A stretch of DNA of 64,000 nt from Nonomuraea glycinis. Its GTDB lineage: Bacteria; Actinomycetota; Actinomycetes; Streptosporangiales; Streptosporangiaceae. The translations under genes and the position numbers were made by a program. Below are positions 55,074 through 62,652 of this stretch, one piece after another (the stretch's first letter is position 1; every line of letters starts with the position of its first letter). The notes below the pieces were generated by a model, which made no database searches, had not been told where the DNA came from, and saw nothing but the letters and a program-made list of their open reading frames with translations. Location of the stretch: positions 577,456-641,455 of the forward strand of contig NZ_BMNK01000003.1 in the NCBI RefSeq assembly GCF_014646515.1. The letters run 5' to 3'.

Positions 55074-56834
55074 TCACCGCCTCGGCCGGACCACCAGCGC
55101 ACTGCCTCCGCCGCGCCTGGTGGGCTCGGCGACCGCCTGGACCCGGTCCCGGTCGACGAACTCCAGCGCGGTGGCCGCGCCGATCTCCGGGTTGAGCACC
55201 AGCTCGTGCCCCCTGGCCGTCAGCTCCGCCTGGTAGCGGTCGAGGAAGGCCTGCTCGGCCTGCGTCTGCGCGGTGTTGCGCTGCGTGGCCCTCGGGGCGG
55301 CGAGCGCCTCGGGGAGTGACATGCCGAACTCGTACCGGTTGACCATGATCTGCAGCACGGTCGTGATGATCGTCGAGCCGCCGGGCGAGCCGAGCGCCAG
55401 CGCCGGCCTGCCGTGGTCGAACACCAGCGTCGGCGCCATCGAGGAGCGGGGGCGCTTGCCGGGGGCGGGCAGGTTCGGGTCGCCGGGCGCGGGGCCGAAG
55501 GTGAAGTCGGTGAGCTCGTTGTTGAGCAGCATGCCGCGTCCGGGCACCACGATGCCGTTGCCGCCGGTGGACTCGATCGTCAGGTTGTAGGCGACCATGT
55601 TGCCCCAGCGGTCGGCCACCACCAGGTGGGTGGTCTCGGGGCCCTCGTCCGCGGGCGGGGTCCCCTTGCCGGTCGGGGTGGCGCAGGGGCCGTAGTCGCC
55701 GTCGGGCTGACCGGGCGCGGCCGGGGCCGGGATGGCCCGGTCGCCGATCAGGCAGGCGCGCTCCTTGGCGAAGCCGTCCGACAGCAGCGCCTTCAGCGGC
55801 ACGCCGGGCAGGTCGCCGACGTAGGCGTTGCGGTCGGCGAAGGCCAGCTTGGACGCCTCCAGATATTCGTGCAGGCCCACCTCGGGCAGCGCGTCCAGGA
55901 TGTTCAGCGCCTCGCCCACGGTCGAGCCGCCGGACGACGGCGGCGCCATGCCGTAGACGCTCATGCCGCGGTAGTCGACGCGGGTCGGCTCCCGCCGCAG
56001 CGCCCGGTACCGGTCCAGGTCACGCATCTCCAGGAGGCCCGGCCTGACGGTGCGGGTGGCGCCCGGGGTGATCGGTGGCCGCTTGACCGTGGCCACGACC
56101 TCCTTGCCGAGCTGCCCGCCGTACATCCAGCGTGGGCCTCGTTCGCCCAGCTCGCGGTAGGTGGCGGCGAGCTCGGGGTTTCTGAAGACGGAGCCGACGG
56201 GCGGCGGTGCGCCGTTCGGGAGGTAGAGCTTGGCCGTGGAGGTGAAGTCCTTGAAGCGGTCGGCGTTCTGGGCGGTCTGGTCGTAGAAGGTCTGGTCGAC
56301 GACGAAGCCCTTGGCCGCCACGTCGATCGCCGGCCGCAGTGCCTGCTTCAGCGACAGCGTGCCGAATGTGCGCAGGGCCAGGTCCCACTGGGCGACGGTG
56401 CCCGGGACGCCCGCCGACAGGCCGCTGGTGACGGCCTCCGCGAACGGGATGCCCTCCAGGCTGGTGGCGGTCATGGCCTGGGGAGCGGTCTCCCGGCCGT
56501 CGATGGTGTGGACCTGACGCTTCTTGGCGTCGTAGTAGACCATGAAGCCGCCGCCTCCCGGACCGGCGGAGTACGGCTCGGTCACGCCGAGCACCGCCCC
56601 GGCGGCGACCGCGGCGTCCATGGCGTTGCCGCCCTTCTTGAGCACGGCGACGGCCGCCTTGCTCGCGTCCAGGTCGACCGTGGCGACGGCGCCGCCGTAC
56701 CCCTCGGCGACCGGGACCTTCTGTTGCGGGCTGGCCGGCGCGGGGGTTGCCTGTTGAGGTGGTGTGGCCGCCGCGGGGGCTGCGGTGGCCAGCGAGACGA
56801 GGACTGCTACTGCGGGAACGATCACTCGGCGCAT
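55074..56834 (-). CDS. ggt: Gamma-glutamyltransferase
   Basis: About 586 residues from ATG 56834 (GGTGGAAA upstream); ATG 56846 is the alternative. Signal peptide (VIVPAVAVLVSLATAAPAAA). The proenzyme is processed before the nucleophile Thr of ETTHLVVADRWGNMVAYNLT. The large-subunit motif GGNAMDAAVAAGAVLGVTEPYSAGPGGGGFMVYY and the small-subunit SSMAPTLVF and GSPGGSTIITTVLQ are intact. Hydrolyses or transfers the gamma-glutamyl group of extracellular peptides. Confidence 0.93.
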   Translation of the reverse strand: MRRVIVPAVAVLVSLATAAPAAATPPQQATPAPASPQQKVPVAEGYGGAVATVDLDASKAAVAVLKKGGNAMDAAVAAGAVLGVTEPYSAGPGGGGFMVYYDAKKRQVHTIDGRETAPQAMTATSLEGIPFAEAVTSGLSAGVPGTVAQWDLALRTFGTLSLKQALRPAIDVAAKGFVVDQTFYDQTAQNADRFKDFTSTAKLYLPNGAPPPVGSVFRNPELAATYRELGERGPRWMYGGQLGKEVVATVKRPPITPGATRTVRPGLLEMRDLDRYRALRREPTRVDYRGMSVYGMAPPSSGGSTVGEALNILDALPEVGLHEYLEASKLAFADRNAYVGDLPGVPLKALLSDGFAKERACLIGDRAIPAPAAPGQPDGDYGPCATPTGKGTPPADEGPETTHLVVADRWGNMVAYNLTIESTGGNGIVVPGRGMLLNNELTDFTFGPAPGDPNLPAPGKRPRSSMAPTLVFDHGRPALALGSPGGSTIITTVLQIMVNRYEFGMSLPEALAAPRATQRNTAQTQAEQAFLDRYQAELTARGHELVLNPEIGAATALEFVDRDRVQAVAEPTRRGGGSALVVRPRR

Positions 56835-56929
56835 GGTTTCCACCATGGCCCAGCTACGCCCGTCGCGGTAGGGCCCCCTGCCACCCTCAGAGGATGCGGT
56901 GGGGAAATGCGGGACTTAGCGTGGGGTTT

Positions 56930-58045
56930 GTGCGTAAGCAGCCCGGTTTCGAGCCATATCTCGCGTTGATCGTGGCGGTGGGCCAGGTGGTGCTGTCGCA
57001 GGGCGCCTCCTGGGGGCAGCGGGCCTTCAAGGAGCCGCTCGACGCGATGGCCTACGTGCTGCTGTTCGTCGGGCCCCTGGCGATTCTGGCGCGCCGGAAA
57101 TATCCGGTAACGGCTACGATTATCGCGCTATTGGCGACATATGCGTATACGTGGCTTGGGTACCCGCTCGGGCCCATCTACCTAGCTCCGGTGATCATGC
57201 TGTTCTCCCTGGTCACCCACGGGCTGCGCAGGATCGCCTGGGTGCTGGCCGCGGTCACCCTGGCCGTCTCCCTCGCCTACAGCCACGCGATGTCCCGCCC
57301 CGGCGCCACCGGGCTCTTCCACGACCTGGCGATCACCGCGTTCATCCTGCTCCTCATGGTGGTGGCCGAGCTCGCCAGGATCCTGCGCGAGCGCCGCGTC
57401 CAGCAGCAGCGGGCCGTCGAGGAGGAGACGAGACGGCAGGCCAGCGAGGAGCGGCTGACCATGGCCCAGGAACTGCACGACGTGCTCGCGCACAACATCT
57501 CCCTCATCCACGTCCAGGCCTCGACCGCGCTGCATCTCCTGGACGACAACCCCGAGCACGCGCGCACCGCGCTGGCCACCATCAAGACCGCGTCCAAGGA
57601 GGTGCTCGGTGAGATGCGCTCGGTGCTGAACGTGCTGCGCGAAGGCGCTCCCCGCTCCCCCACCGCCGGGCTGGACCGCCTGGAGGAGCTGGTCGAGCGG
57701 GCCGGCCTGGACGTGACGCTCAAGCGGGTCGGCTCCCGCCCGCTGCCGAGCCAGGTGGAACGCGCCGCCTACCGGATCGTGCAGGAGTCGCTCACCAACG
57801 CCGCCCGGTACGCGCCCGGCGCGCGGGTCACGGTCCGGCTGGAGTACGGCGCCACCCAGCTGGCCGTCCGGATCACCGACTCCGGCGCGACCACGCACGC
57901 CGTGCTGGCGGAGGAAGGCGGCGGCAACGGCATCCCCGGCATGCGCGAACGCGCCGCCGCCCTCGGCGGCACCCTGACCGCCGGCCCGTCGGGCACCGGC
58001 TTCGAGGTCTCGGCCCTGCTCCCCCTCCCCGAGGAGAACTCATGA
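56930..58045 (+). CDS. NarL-type sensor histidine kinase
   Basis: 371 residues from GTG 56930 (GTG 56921 possible). About five transmembrane helices (residues 10-150) without a large loop, then a coiled-coil linker (RILRERRVQQQRAVEEETRRQ), HisKA_3 with His in MAQELHDVLAHNISLIHVQAS, and a HATPase domain (VQESLTNAARYAP, GGGNGIPGMRERAAALGG). Its stop overlaps the ATG of the first of two mini-ORFs leading into the regulator gene. Confidence 0.9.
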   Translation: MRKQPGFEPYLALIVAVGQVVLSQGASWGQRAFKEPLDAMAYVLLFVGPLAILARRKYPVTATIIALLATYAYTWLGYPLGPIYLAPVIMLFSLVTHGLRRIAWVLAAVTLAVSLAYSHAMSRPGATGLFHDLAITAFILLLMVVAELARILRERRVQQQRAVEEETRRQASEERLTMAQELHDVLAHNISLIHVQASTALHLLDDNPEHARTALATIKTASKEVLGEMRSVLNVLREGAPRSPTAGLDRLEELVERAGLDVTLKRVGSRPLPSQVERAAYRIVQESLTNAARYAPGARVTVRLEYGATQLAVRITDSGATTHAVLAEEGGGNGIPGMRERAAALGGTLTAGPSGTGFEVSALLPLPEENS

Positions 58046-58121
58046 TCAAGCGGCCGTTGCCCATCCCTGGGGAGAACTCGTGATCAAAGTGCCGTCGCCC
58101 TTCCCCGAGGAGAATCCGTGA
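58028..58121 (+). repeat. 38-base tandem repeat making two coupled mini-ORFs
   Basis: The HK-RR junction is present three times with a 38-base period: starts at ATG 58042, GTG 58080 and GTG 58118, each preceded by GGAGAA and each overlapping the previous stop as ATGA or GTGA. The two intermediate frames (58042-58083 and 58080-58121) encode 13-residue peptides starting M/V-I-K. The third start opens the response regulator gene. Confidence 0.85.
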
Positions 58122-58765
58122 TCAAGGTGCTGCTGGCCGATGACCAGGCGCTGGTGCGGGCCGGCTTCAGGGCGCTTCTGGACGCCCAGCCCGACATGAC
58201 CGTGGTCGCCGAGGCCCCCGACGGCGCGGAGGCGATCCGCTTGTCCCGCGAGCACGCGCCGGACGTGGTGCTGATGGACATCAGGATGCCCGGCACCGAC
58301 GGCCTCACCGCCACCCGCCAGATGCCCGCGGGCCCGCGCGTCATCATCCTGACGACCTTCGAGCTGGACGAGTACGTCTTCGAAGCCCTGCGCGGCGGCG
58401 CCAGCGGCTTCCTGGTCAAGGACACCGAGCCGGCCGAGCTCATCCAGGCCGTGCGGGTGGTCGCCGCCGGCGAGGCGCTGCTCTCCCCCAGCGTGACGCG
58501 CCGCCTGATCGCCGAGTACGCCTCCCGCGCCAAGGAGCCGCTGGCCGCCGACGGCCTGAACCAGCTCACCGATCGCGAACGCGAGGTGCTGGGCCTGGTC
58601 GGCACCGGCATGACGAACGACGAGATCGCGGCCAAGCTGTTCATGTCGCCGGCGACGGCCAAGACGCATGTGAGCAGGACGATGATGAAACTGCACGCCC
58701 GCGACCGGGCCCAGCTCGTGGTGATCGCCTACGAGTCGGGCCTGGTCCGACCGGGCTGGCTCTGA
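58118..58765 (+). CDS. NarL/FixJ-family response regulator
   Basis: 215 residues from GTG 58118. Receiver: IKVLLADDQALVRAGFRALL, phospho-Asp in VVLMDIRMPGTDGL, Thr and Lys in IILTTFELDEYVF and SGFLVKDTEP. LuxR-type HTH: LTDREREVLGLVGTGMTNDEIAAKLFMSPATAKTHVSRTMMKL. It is the partner of the preceding kinase and is translated through the mini-ORF chain. Confidence 0.93.
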   Translation: MIKVLLADDQALVRAGFRALLDAQPDMTVVAEAPDGAEAIRLSREHAPDVVLMDIRMPGTDGLTATRQMPAGPRVIILTTFELDEYVFEALRGGASGFLVKDTEPAELIQAVRVVAAGEALLSPSVTRRLIAEYASRAKEPLAADGLNQLTDREREVLGLVGTGMTNDEIAAKLFMSPATAKTHVSRTMMKLHARDRAQLVVIAYESGLVRPGWL

Positions 58766-58853
58766 TGCCCCCAAGGACCCGGCTTTCGGGCGCCGTACCC
58801 GCCAGGAGATTGTCAGCCACGGACGGCAGCGTCGCACCTGGGCGAGCCCCGGT

Positions 58854-58870
58854 AGTTCGTTCTGCGAATT
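58854..58870. promoter_or_regulatory. Candidate MarR operator at its own gene
   Basis: AGTTCGTTCTGCGAATT, a partial version of the palindromes at 59341-59378 (TTCG-5-CGAA), 15 bases before the marR start. Confidence 0.5.
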
Positions 58871-58885
58871 TGTTACCCTGGGGAA

Positions 58886-59332
58886 ATGAGTGAGCATGTC
58901 GAGGGGCCCATCGGAGTGGTGCCCGCGCTGGTGCGGTCCGCGTTCCTGGTGAATTCCGTGTACGTGAATTCCGCCCGTGAGTACGGGCTCACCCAACAGC
59001 AGGGGCAGTTGCTGTGCGTCCTGATGGCGCAGCCGTACGGCATGGGCGAGCTGGGCGCGGTGCTCGGCCTGGCCAAGTCGAGCCTGACCGGCCTGGTGGA
59101 CCGCAGCGAGCGCAACGGCCTGGTCCAGCGACAGGACGATCCGCAGGACTCCCGCGCGGTGCGGGTGGCGCTCACCAGGCGGGGCGCCAAGCTGGCCGAG
59201 GAGTTCTACGCCGAGACCTGCCGCCGCGTCGAGGTGCTGGCCACGGGGCTCGCCCCAGGGGAGCGCGACACGCTCGCCGCGCTGCTGGGCCGGGTCGTGA
59301 CGGACAACAAGGTGCCCACCGTCTTCCTGTGA
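58886..59332 (+). CDS. MarR-family regulator
   Basis: 148 residues from ATG 58886. The winged helix is clear: LTQQQGQLLCVLMAQPYGMGELGAVLGLAKSSLTGLVDRSERNGLVQRQDDPQDSRAVRVALT. Flanking helices form the dimer interface. Palindromic sites lie in front of it and between it and the downstream oxidoreductase, so it probably represses both and is released by a small ligand. Confidence 0.92.
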   Translation: MSEHVEGPIGVVPALVRSAFLVNSVYVNSAREYGLTQQQGQLLCVLMAQPYGMGELGAVLGLAKSSLTGLVDRSERNGLVQRQDDPQDSRAVRVALTRRGAKLAEEFYAETCRRVEVLATGLAPGERDTLAALLGRVVTDNKVPTVFL

Positions 59333-59340
59333 CTAGTTGA

Positions 59341-59378
59341 AGTTCGCGACACGAACTAATATTGTTCGTGAAACGAAC
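59341..59378. promoter_or_regulatory. Two palindromic MarR operators before the LLM oxidoreductase
   Basis: AGTTCGCGACACGAACT (59341-59357) and GTTCGTGAAACGAAC (59364-59378) are palindromes with a five-base centre. They lie between marR and the oxidoreductase gene, 21-22 bases centre to centre, about two helical turns. Confidence 0.75.
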
Positions 59379-59424
59379 TTGCCGATGGCGTACGCCTGGC
59401 GAACCTTCAGGGAAAGGCAGACCA

Positions 59425-60330
59425 TTGTCCCCACGTGACGTCGTCTTCGGTTTCGGCGCGCATCCCAGCACCGACGACATACCAGAGCTGCTGCGCACGG
59501 CCCAGCAGGCCGACCGCGACGGGCTCGACCACTTCACCCTGTTCGACCATCCCTACGTCGGCGGGTGGCTGGACGCCTACGCCGCGCTCGGCTTCGTCCT
59601 CGGCAGCACCGAGCGCATCACCGGGCTCGTCAACGTCACCAATCTGCCGACGCGGCCCGCTCCCATGCTGGCCAGGACGGTGACGTCGCTGTCGGCGCTG
59701 TCGGGCGGCCGGGTCGTGCTCGGCCTGGGCGCGGGCGGGCGGTGGGATCGCATCGCCGACATGGGGGTGCCGCCGCTGTCACCGGGCGCGGCCGTGGACG
59801 CCTTCGAGGAGGCGATCGTGCTGGTCAAGCTGCTGTCCGGCGGCGGCGCTCCGGTCACCTACCAGGGCGGCCACTACCAGGTGCGCCACATCGAGCCCGC
59901 CCCGGTGGCCGCGCCGCCGGTGTGGACCGGGTCGGTCGGCCCGAAGTCCCTGGCCGCCACCGGCCGGGTGGCCGACGGCTGGATCCCCGGCCACGCATCG
60001 GACTGGCTCAGCGAGCGATACCTGTCCTCGCGGCCCGTCATCGACGAGGCGGCGGCGTCCGCCGACCGCGATCCGAGCGAGATCCGCACCGTCTTCAACT
60101 TCCCCGGCCGCATCACCGACCGGCCACTGCCCGCCACCCGCGACCACGACGGCCGCTGGATCGGCGGTTCCACCGACCAGTGGATCGAGGAGCTGACCGG
60201 GGCGGTGCTGGAGCACGGCGCGTCGGGCTTCACGCTCTTCGCCGTCGGCGAGGACACCCTCGACCGCACCGTGCTGGCCCGCTGGGCCCAGGAGATCGTC
60301 CCGGCCGTACGCGAGGCGATCGCGACATAG
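59425..60330 (+). CDS. LLM-class (F420-dependent type) oxidoreductase
   Basis: 301 residues from a TTG at 59425 with AGGGAAAGG upstream; an open frame back to 59362 overlaps the operators and is unlikely to be translated. Luciferase-like TIM barrel: VVFGFGAHPSTDD, GLDHFTLFDHPYVGGW, TERITGLVNVTNLPTRPAPMLARTVTSLSALSGGRVVLGLGAGG and GHYQVRHIEPAP. Members use F420 or FMN. Control by the upstream MarR suggests detoxification or metabolism of a small aromatic. Confidence 0.85.
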   Translation: MSPRDVVFGFGAHPSTDDIPELLRTAQQADRDGLDHFTLFDHPYVGGWLDAYAALGFVLGSTERITGLVNVTNLPTRPAPMLARTVTSLSALSGGRVVLGLGAGGRWDRIADMGVPPLSPGAAVDAFEEAIVLVKLLSGGGAPVTYQGGHYQVRHIEPAPVAAPPVWTGSVGPKSLAATGRVADGWIPGHASDWLSERYLSSRPVIDEAAASADRDPSEIRTVFNFPGRITDRPLPATRDHDGRWIGGSTDQWIEELTGAVLEHGASGFTLFAVGEDTLDRTVLARWAQEIVPAVREAIAT

Positions 60331-60336
60331 CCGCCT

Positions 60337-60382
60337 TGTCAGGCCAGGTTGACAGCGGCGCTCTGTCAATCTAGCCTGACAG
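60337..60382 (+). promoter_or_regulatory. Promoter with nested inverted repeats for the HTH/Clp-N pair
   Basis: TTGACA (60349-60354) and TAGCCT (60372-60377) with an ideal 17-base spacer end seven bases before the GTG, so the transcript is probably leaderless. TGTCAGGC (60337-60344) pairs with GCCTGACA (60374-60381), and TTGACAG (60349-60355) pairs with CTGTCAA (60363-60369). This nested palindrome covers the promoter, as expected for autorepression. Confidence 0.7.
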
Positions 60383-60383
60383 C

Positions 60384-60587
60384 GTGGACATGGGAGAACT
60401 GTCGGAGCGCATCAAGTCCAACGACCCCGCCCTCGGGCTGCGCGCGGTAGGCGCGCTGCACCGGCTGGCCGAGCAGGTCGAGGCGGCCTCGGTCGCGCTG
60501 GCCAGGGAGCAGGGCTGGACGTGGGAGCAGATCGGTGACGCGCTCGGCATGTCGCGCCAGTCGGTGCACGCCAAGTACGGAAAGTGA
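60384..60587 (+). CDS. Small HTH protein
   Basis: 67 residues from GTG 60384. Helix-turn-helix at the end: LAREQGWTWEQIGDALGMSRQSVHAKYGK; the first half is a helical LGLRAVGALHRLAEQVEAASVA. Small proteins of this kind precede Clp-N domain genes throughout actinomycetes. Its stop overlaps the next start (GTGA). It probably binds the nested palindrome in front of it. Confidence 0.85.
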   Translation: MDMGELSERIKSNDPALGLRAVGALHRLAEQVEAASVALAREQGWTWEQIGDALGMSRQSVHAKYGK

Positions 60588-61063
60588 GGCTCGTCATGTT
60601 CGGATTGGACAAGAGCCCGTTCGCGGTCGCCGTCAAGGCGGCCATGGACGAGGCGAGACAGCGCGGCGACCGCCGCATGGGCACCGAGCACCTGCTCCTG
60701 GGCCTGCTGCGTGACCCGTCGGGCCCGCCGGCCCGCGCCCTGGGCGTGGACGCGCGCACCGCGCGAGCCGCCCTGGCCTCGCTCGACCGGGCCGCGCTGC
60801 GGGCGATCGGCCTCGACCCCGGCGACACCCCGCCGGGGGGCACGCGCAAGCACCCGCCGATCCCGGGCACCGCGCTGACGTCGGGCGCACGGGCGGTCAT
60901 CAACCAGGCGGTCAAGGCGACCGACCGAAAGTCCAGAGACCGCACCGGGCCGGCCGCCCTGCTGCGGGCGCTGCTGGACCAGCGGCACCCCGACCCGGCG
61001 GCCGCCCTCATCGACCACCTCGGCCTCGACCGCGCCACCGTCCGCACTCGCCTCGAATCCTGA
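60584..61063 (+). CDS. Clp-N-domain protein
   Basis: 159 residues from GTG 60584 (ATG 60596 possible). Two Clp repeat motifs: FAVAVKAAMDEARQRGDRRMGTEHLLLGLLRDP and TSGARAVINQAVKATDRKSRDRTGPAALLRALLDQRHPD. There is no AAA motor, so it may be an adaptor or substrate-recognition protein for ClpC. With the HTH gene it forms a two-gene regulatory unit. Confidence 0.85.
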   Translation: MRLVMFGLDKSPFAVAVKAAMDEARQRGDRRMGTEHLLLGLLRDPSGPPARALGVDARTARAALASLDRAALRAIGLDPGDTPPGGTRKHPPIPGTALTSGARAVINQAVKATDRKSRDRTGPAALLRALLDQRHPDPAAALIDHLGLDRATVRTRLES

Positions 61064-61283
61064 AAGCCAGGGGGATCCGCGCCCTCCTGGAGGCCAGGGG
61101 CCGAGCCGGAGGGAGCCGCGCCCGCCGGGAGGTCTGGAGGCCGGGGCCGGTTCGGAGGATACGTCCGGGGGCGTAGGGCGGGAGGCTTCGAGCACTCCCC
61201 CGGGCGGATGGTGAGACGGGCCCGGGGTCCGATTCGTGACGTGTCCACTGCGGCGAACCTTGGAGGTACGTCAAGGAGGAGAC

Positions 61284-61523
61284 ATGAACGCTTTCGCACA
61301 CGCGGGCTTCTGGCCCGTCATCCCGCTCATCTGGGGCCTGTTCTGGGTCGCCGTCGTCGCCTTCGGCCTGTGGGTCTGGCGGAAGAAGGGCCAGGGCGAC
61401 CGTACGCACGCCCCGGCAACGGCGTCGGCGGAGCAGATTCTCGCCGAGAGGTACGCACGCGGCGAGATGAGCGATGACGAGTACTTCGAGAAGATGTCGG
61501 TCCTGAAGGGCGCGGTCTCGTAA
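61284..61523 (+). CDS. SHOCT-domain membrane protein
   Basis: 79 residues from ATG 61284 (AAGGAGGAGAC). One transmembrane helix (FWPVIPLIWGLFWVAVVAFGLWVW) and a C-terminal SHOCT motif (AEQILAERYARGEMSDDEYFEKMSVL). Such proteins are common; the SHOCT helix-turn may mediate oligomerisation. Confidence 0.85.
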   Translation: MNAFAHAGFWPVIPLIWGLFWVAVVAFGLWVWRKKGQGDRTHAPATASAEQILAERYARGEMSDDEYFEKMSVLKGAVS

Positions 61524-61616
61524 ACGGCACCCTGGGTCAGCGAACTGTAACTGGTCGCGTTCGGCGAGCGCCGATACGTTCCTGGGGAGGACTCTTTACG
61601 AGAAGTGGGGCGAGGC

Positions 61617-61685
61617 ATGCGGGCGATCGTCAGGTTCTACGGCCGGCACGATAGCGGCCGCCCCGGCCGGACGCAGGCCCGCTGA
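61617..61685 (+). CDS. Possible 22-residue leader peptide
   Basis: A short frame (MRAIVRFYGRHDSGRPGRTQAR) with GTGGGGCGAGGC before its ATG ends three bases before the GTG of the metal-transport-like gene. It may be a leader peptide or chance. Confidence 0.3.
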   Translation: MRAIVRFYGRHDSGRPGRTQAR

Positions 61686-61687
61686 CC

Positions 61688-62572
61688 GTGCAGGCGACAG
61701 CTCTGCTCGCCAGCGGCCTGGCGGCCGGGCTGGTGGCGGGGACCGCGTCGTGCACGGCCGTGCAGGGCGGCCTGCTCATGGGGCTGACCACCCGCGCCGC
61801 GGGCCGCACCAGCGATCCGGTCGTGCTGGCCTGGTTCCTCGCGGGCAGGCTCGCCTCCTACTCCGCCGTCGGCGCTCTGCTCGGCCTGCTCGGGGCGGCC
61901 GTCAAGCCGCCGCCGGCGCTCCGGGCGGTGCTGCTGGTGGCGGCGGGCGTCATGGTGATCGCGTTCGCGGTCGGCCTGCTACGCCGCACCGGCTGCGACT
62001 CACCCGGGCGGGCGTTGCCCGGCCTGGCCGCGCCGCTGCTGGGGGCGGCGACGATCCTGGTGCCCTGCGGGGTGACGATCGGCATGGAGCTGATCGCCGT
62101 CTCCAGTGGTTCGCCGCTGGCGGGCGCGGCGGTGATGGCCGGGTTCGTGCTCGGCACCACCCCGGCCCTCGCGCTGCTCGGCTATCTGCTGCGGCGCGTC
62201 TCACGTACCAGATTGTCGAAGGTGGCGGCCGTGGTCGCCATCGCGGCCGGGGTGTGGACCATCGGGTCGGGGATCAGCCTGGGGGGCTGGTTGCCCGCCA
62301 CCGCGACGACGGAGCGCGGCGGGCCGCCGAGCCCGATCGTCACCATCTGGGCCACCCATGACGGCTACCGGCCCGCGGCCGTGGAGGCGCCCGCCGGGGT
62401 GCCCGTCGAGGTGGTGTTCAAGGTGGTGGACCGGGGGTGCACGGACACGGTCGTGATCGACGGACGGGACGTCGCCCTGCCGGCCACCGTGCGACTGCCC
62501 GCGCAGCCGCCGGGATCGCTGCGTTACGCCTGCGGGATGGGCATGTTCACCGGGTTCATCAAGTTCTCCTGA
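61688..62572 (+). CDS. TauE/SafE- or DsbD-like membrane protein with C-terminal cupredoxin-like domain
   Basis: 294 residues from GTG 61688. Six membrane helices: AGLVAGTASCTAVQGGLLMGLTT, VVLAWFLAGRLASYSAVGALLGLLGA, AVLLVAAGVMVIAFAVGLL, APLLGAATILVPCGVTIGMELIAV, AVMAGFVLGTTPALALLGYLL and VAAVVAIAAGVWTIGSGI. Cysteines at TASCTAVQ and LVPCGVT are conserved in this type. The C-terminal 75 residues form a beta domain with DRGCTDTVVID and YACGMGMFTGFIKF, a Cys/Met metal site. It is likely to act in copper or thiol transport. Confidence 0.8.
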   Translation: MQATALLASGLAAGLVAGTASCTAVQGGLLMGLTTRAAGRTSDPVVLAWFLAGRLASYSAVGALLGLLGAAVKPPPALRAVLLVAAGVMVIAFAVGLLRRTGCDSPGRALPGLAAPLLGAATILVPCGVTIGMELIAVSSGSPLAGAAVMAGFVLGTTPALALLGYLLRRVSRTRLSKVAAVVAIAAGVWTIGSGISLGGWLPATATTERGGPPSPIVTIWATHDGYRPAAVEAPAGVPVEVVFKVVDRGCTDTVVIDGRDVALPATVRLPAQPPGSLRYACGMGMFTGFIKFS

Positions 62573-62652
62573 ACGGCTCGGCGATTACGGTTCGCATCCG
62601 AGTGATTACATGCCACTCTGTGGCCATGGCCAGGTGGGAAGGTGAGGTGGCG

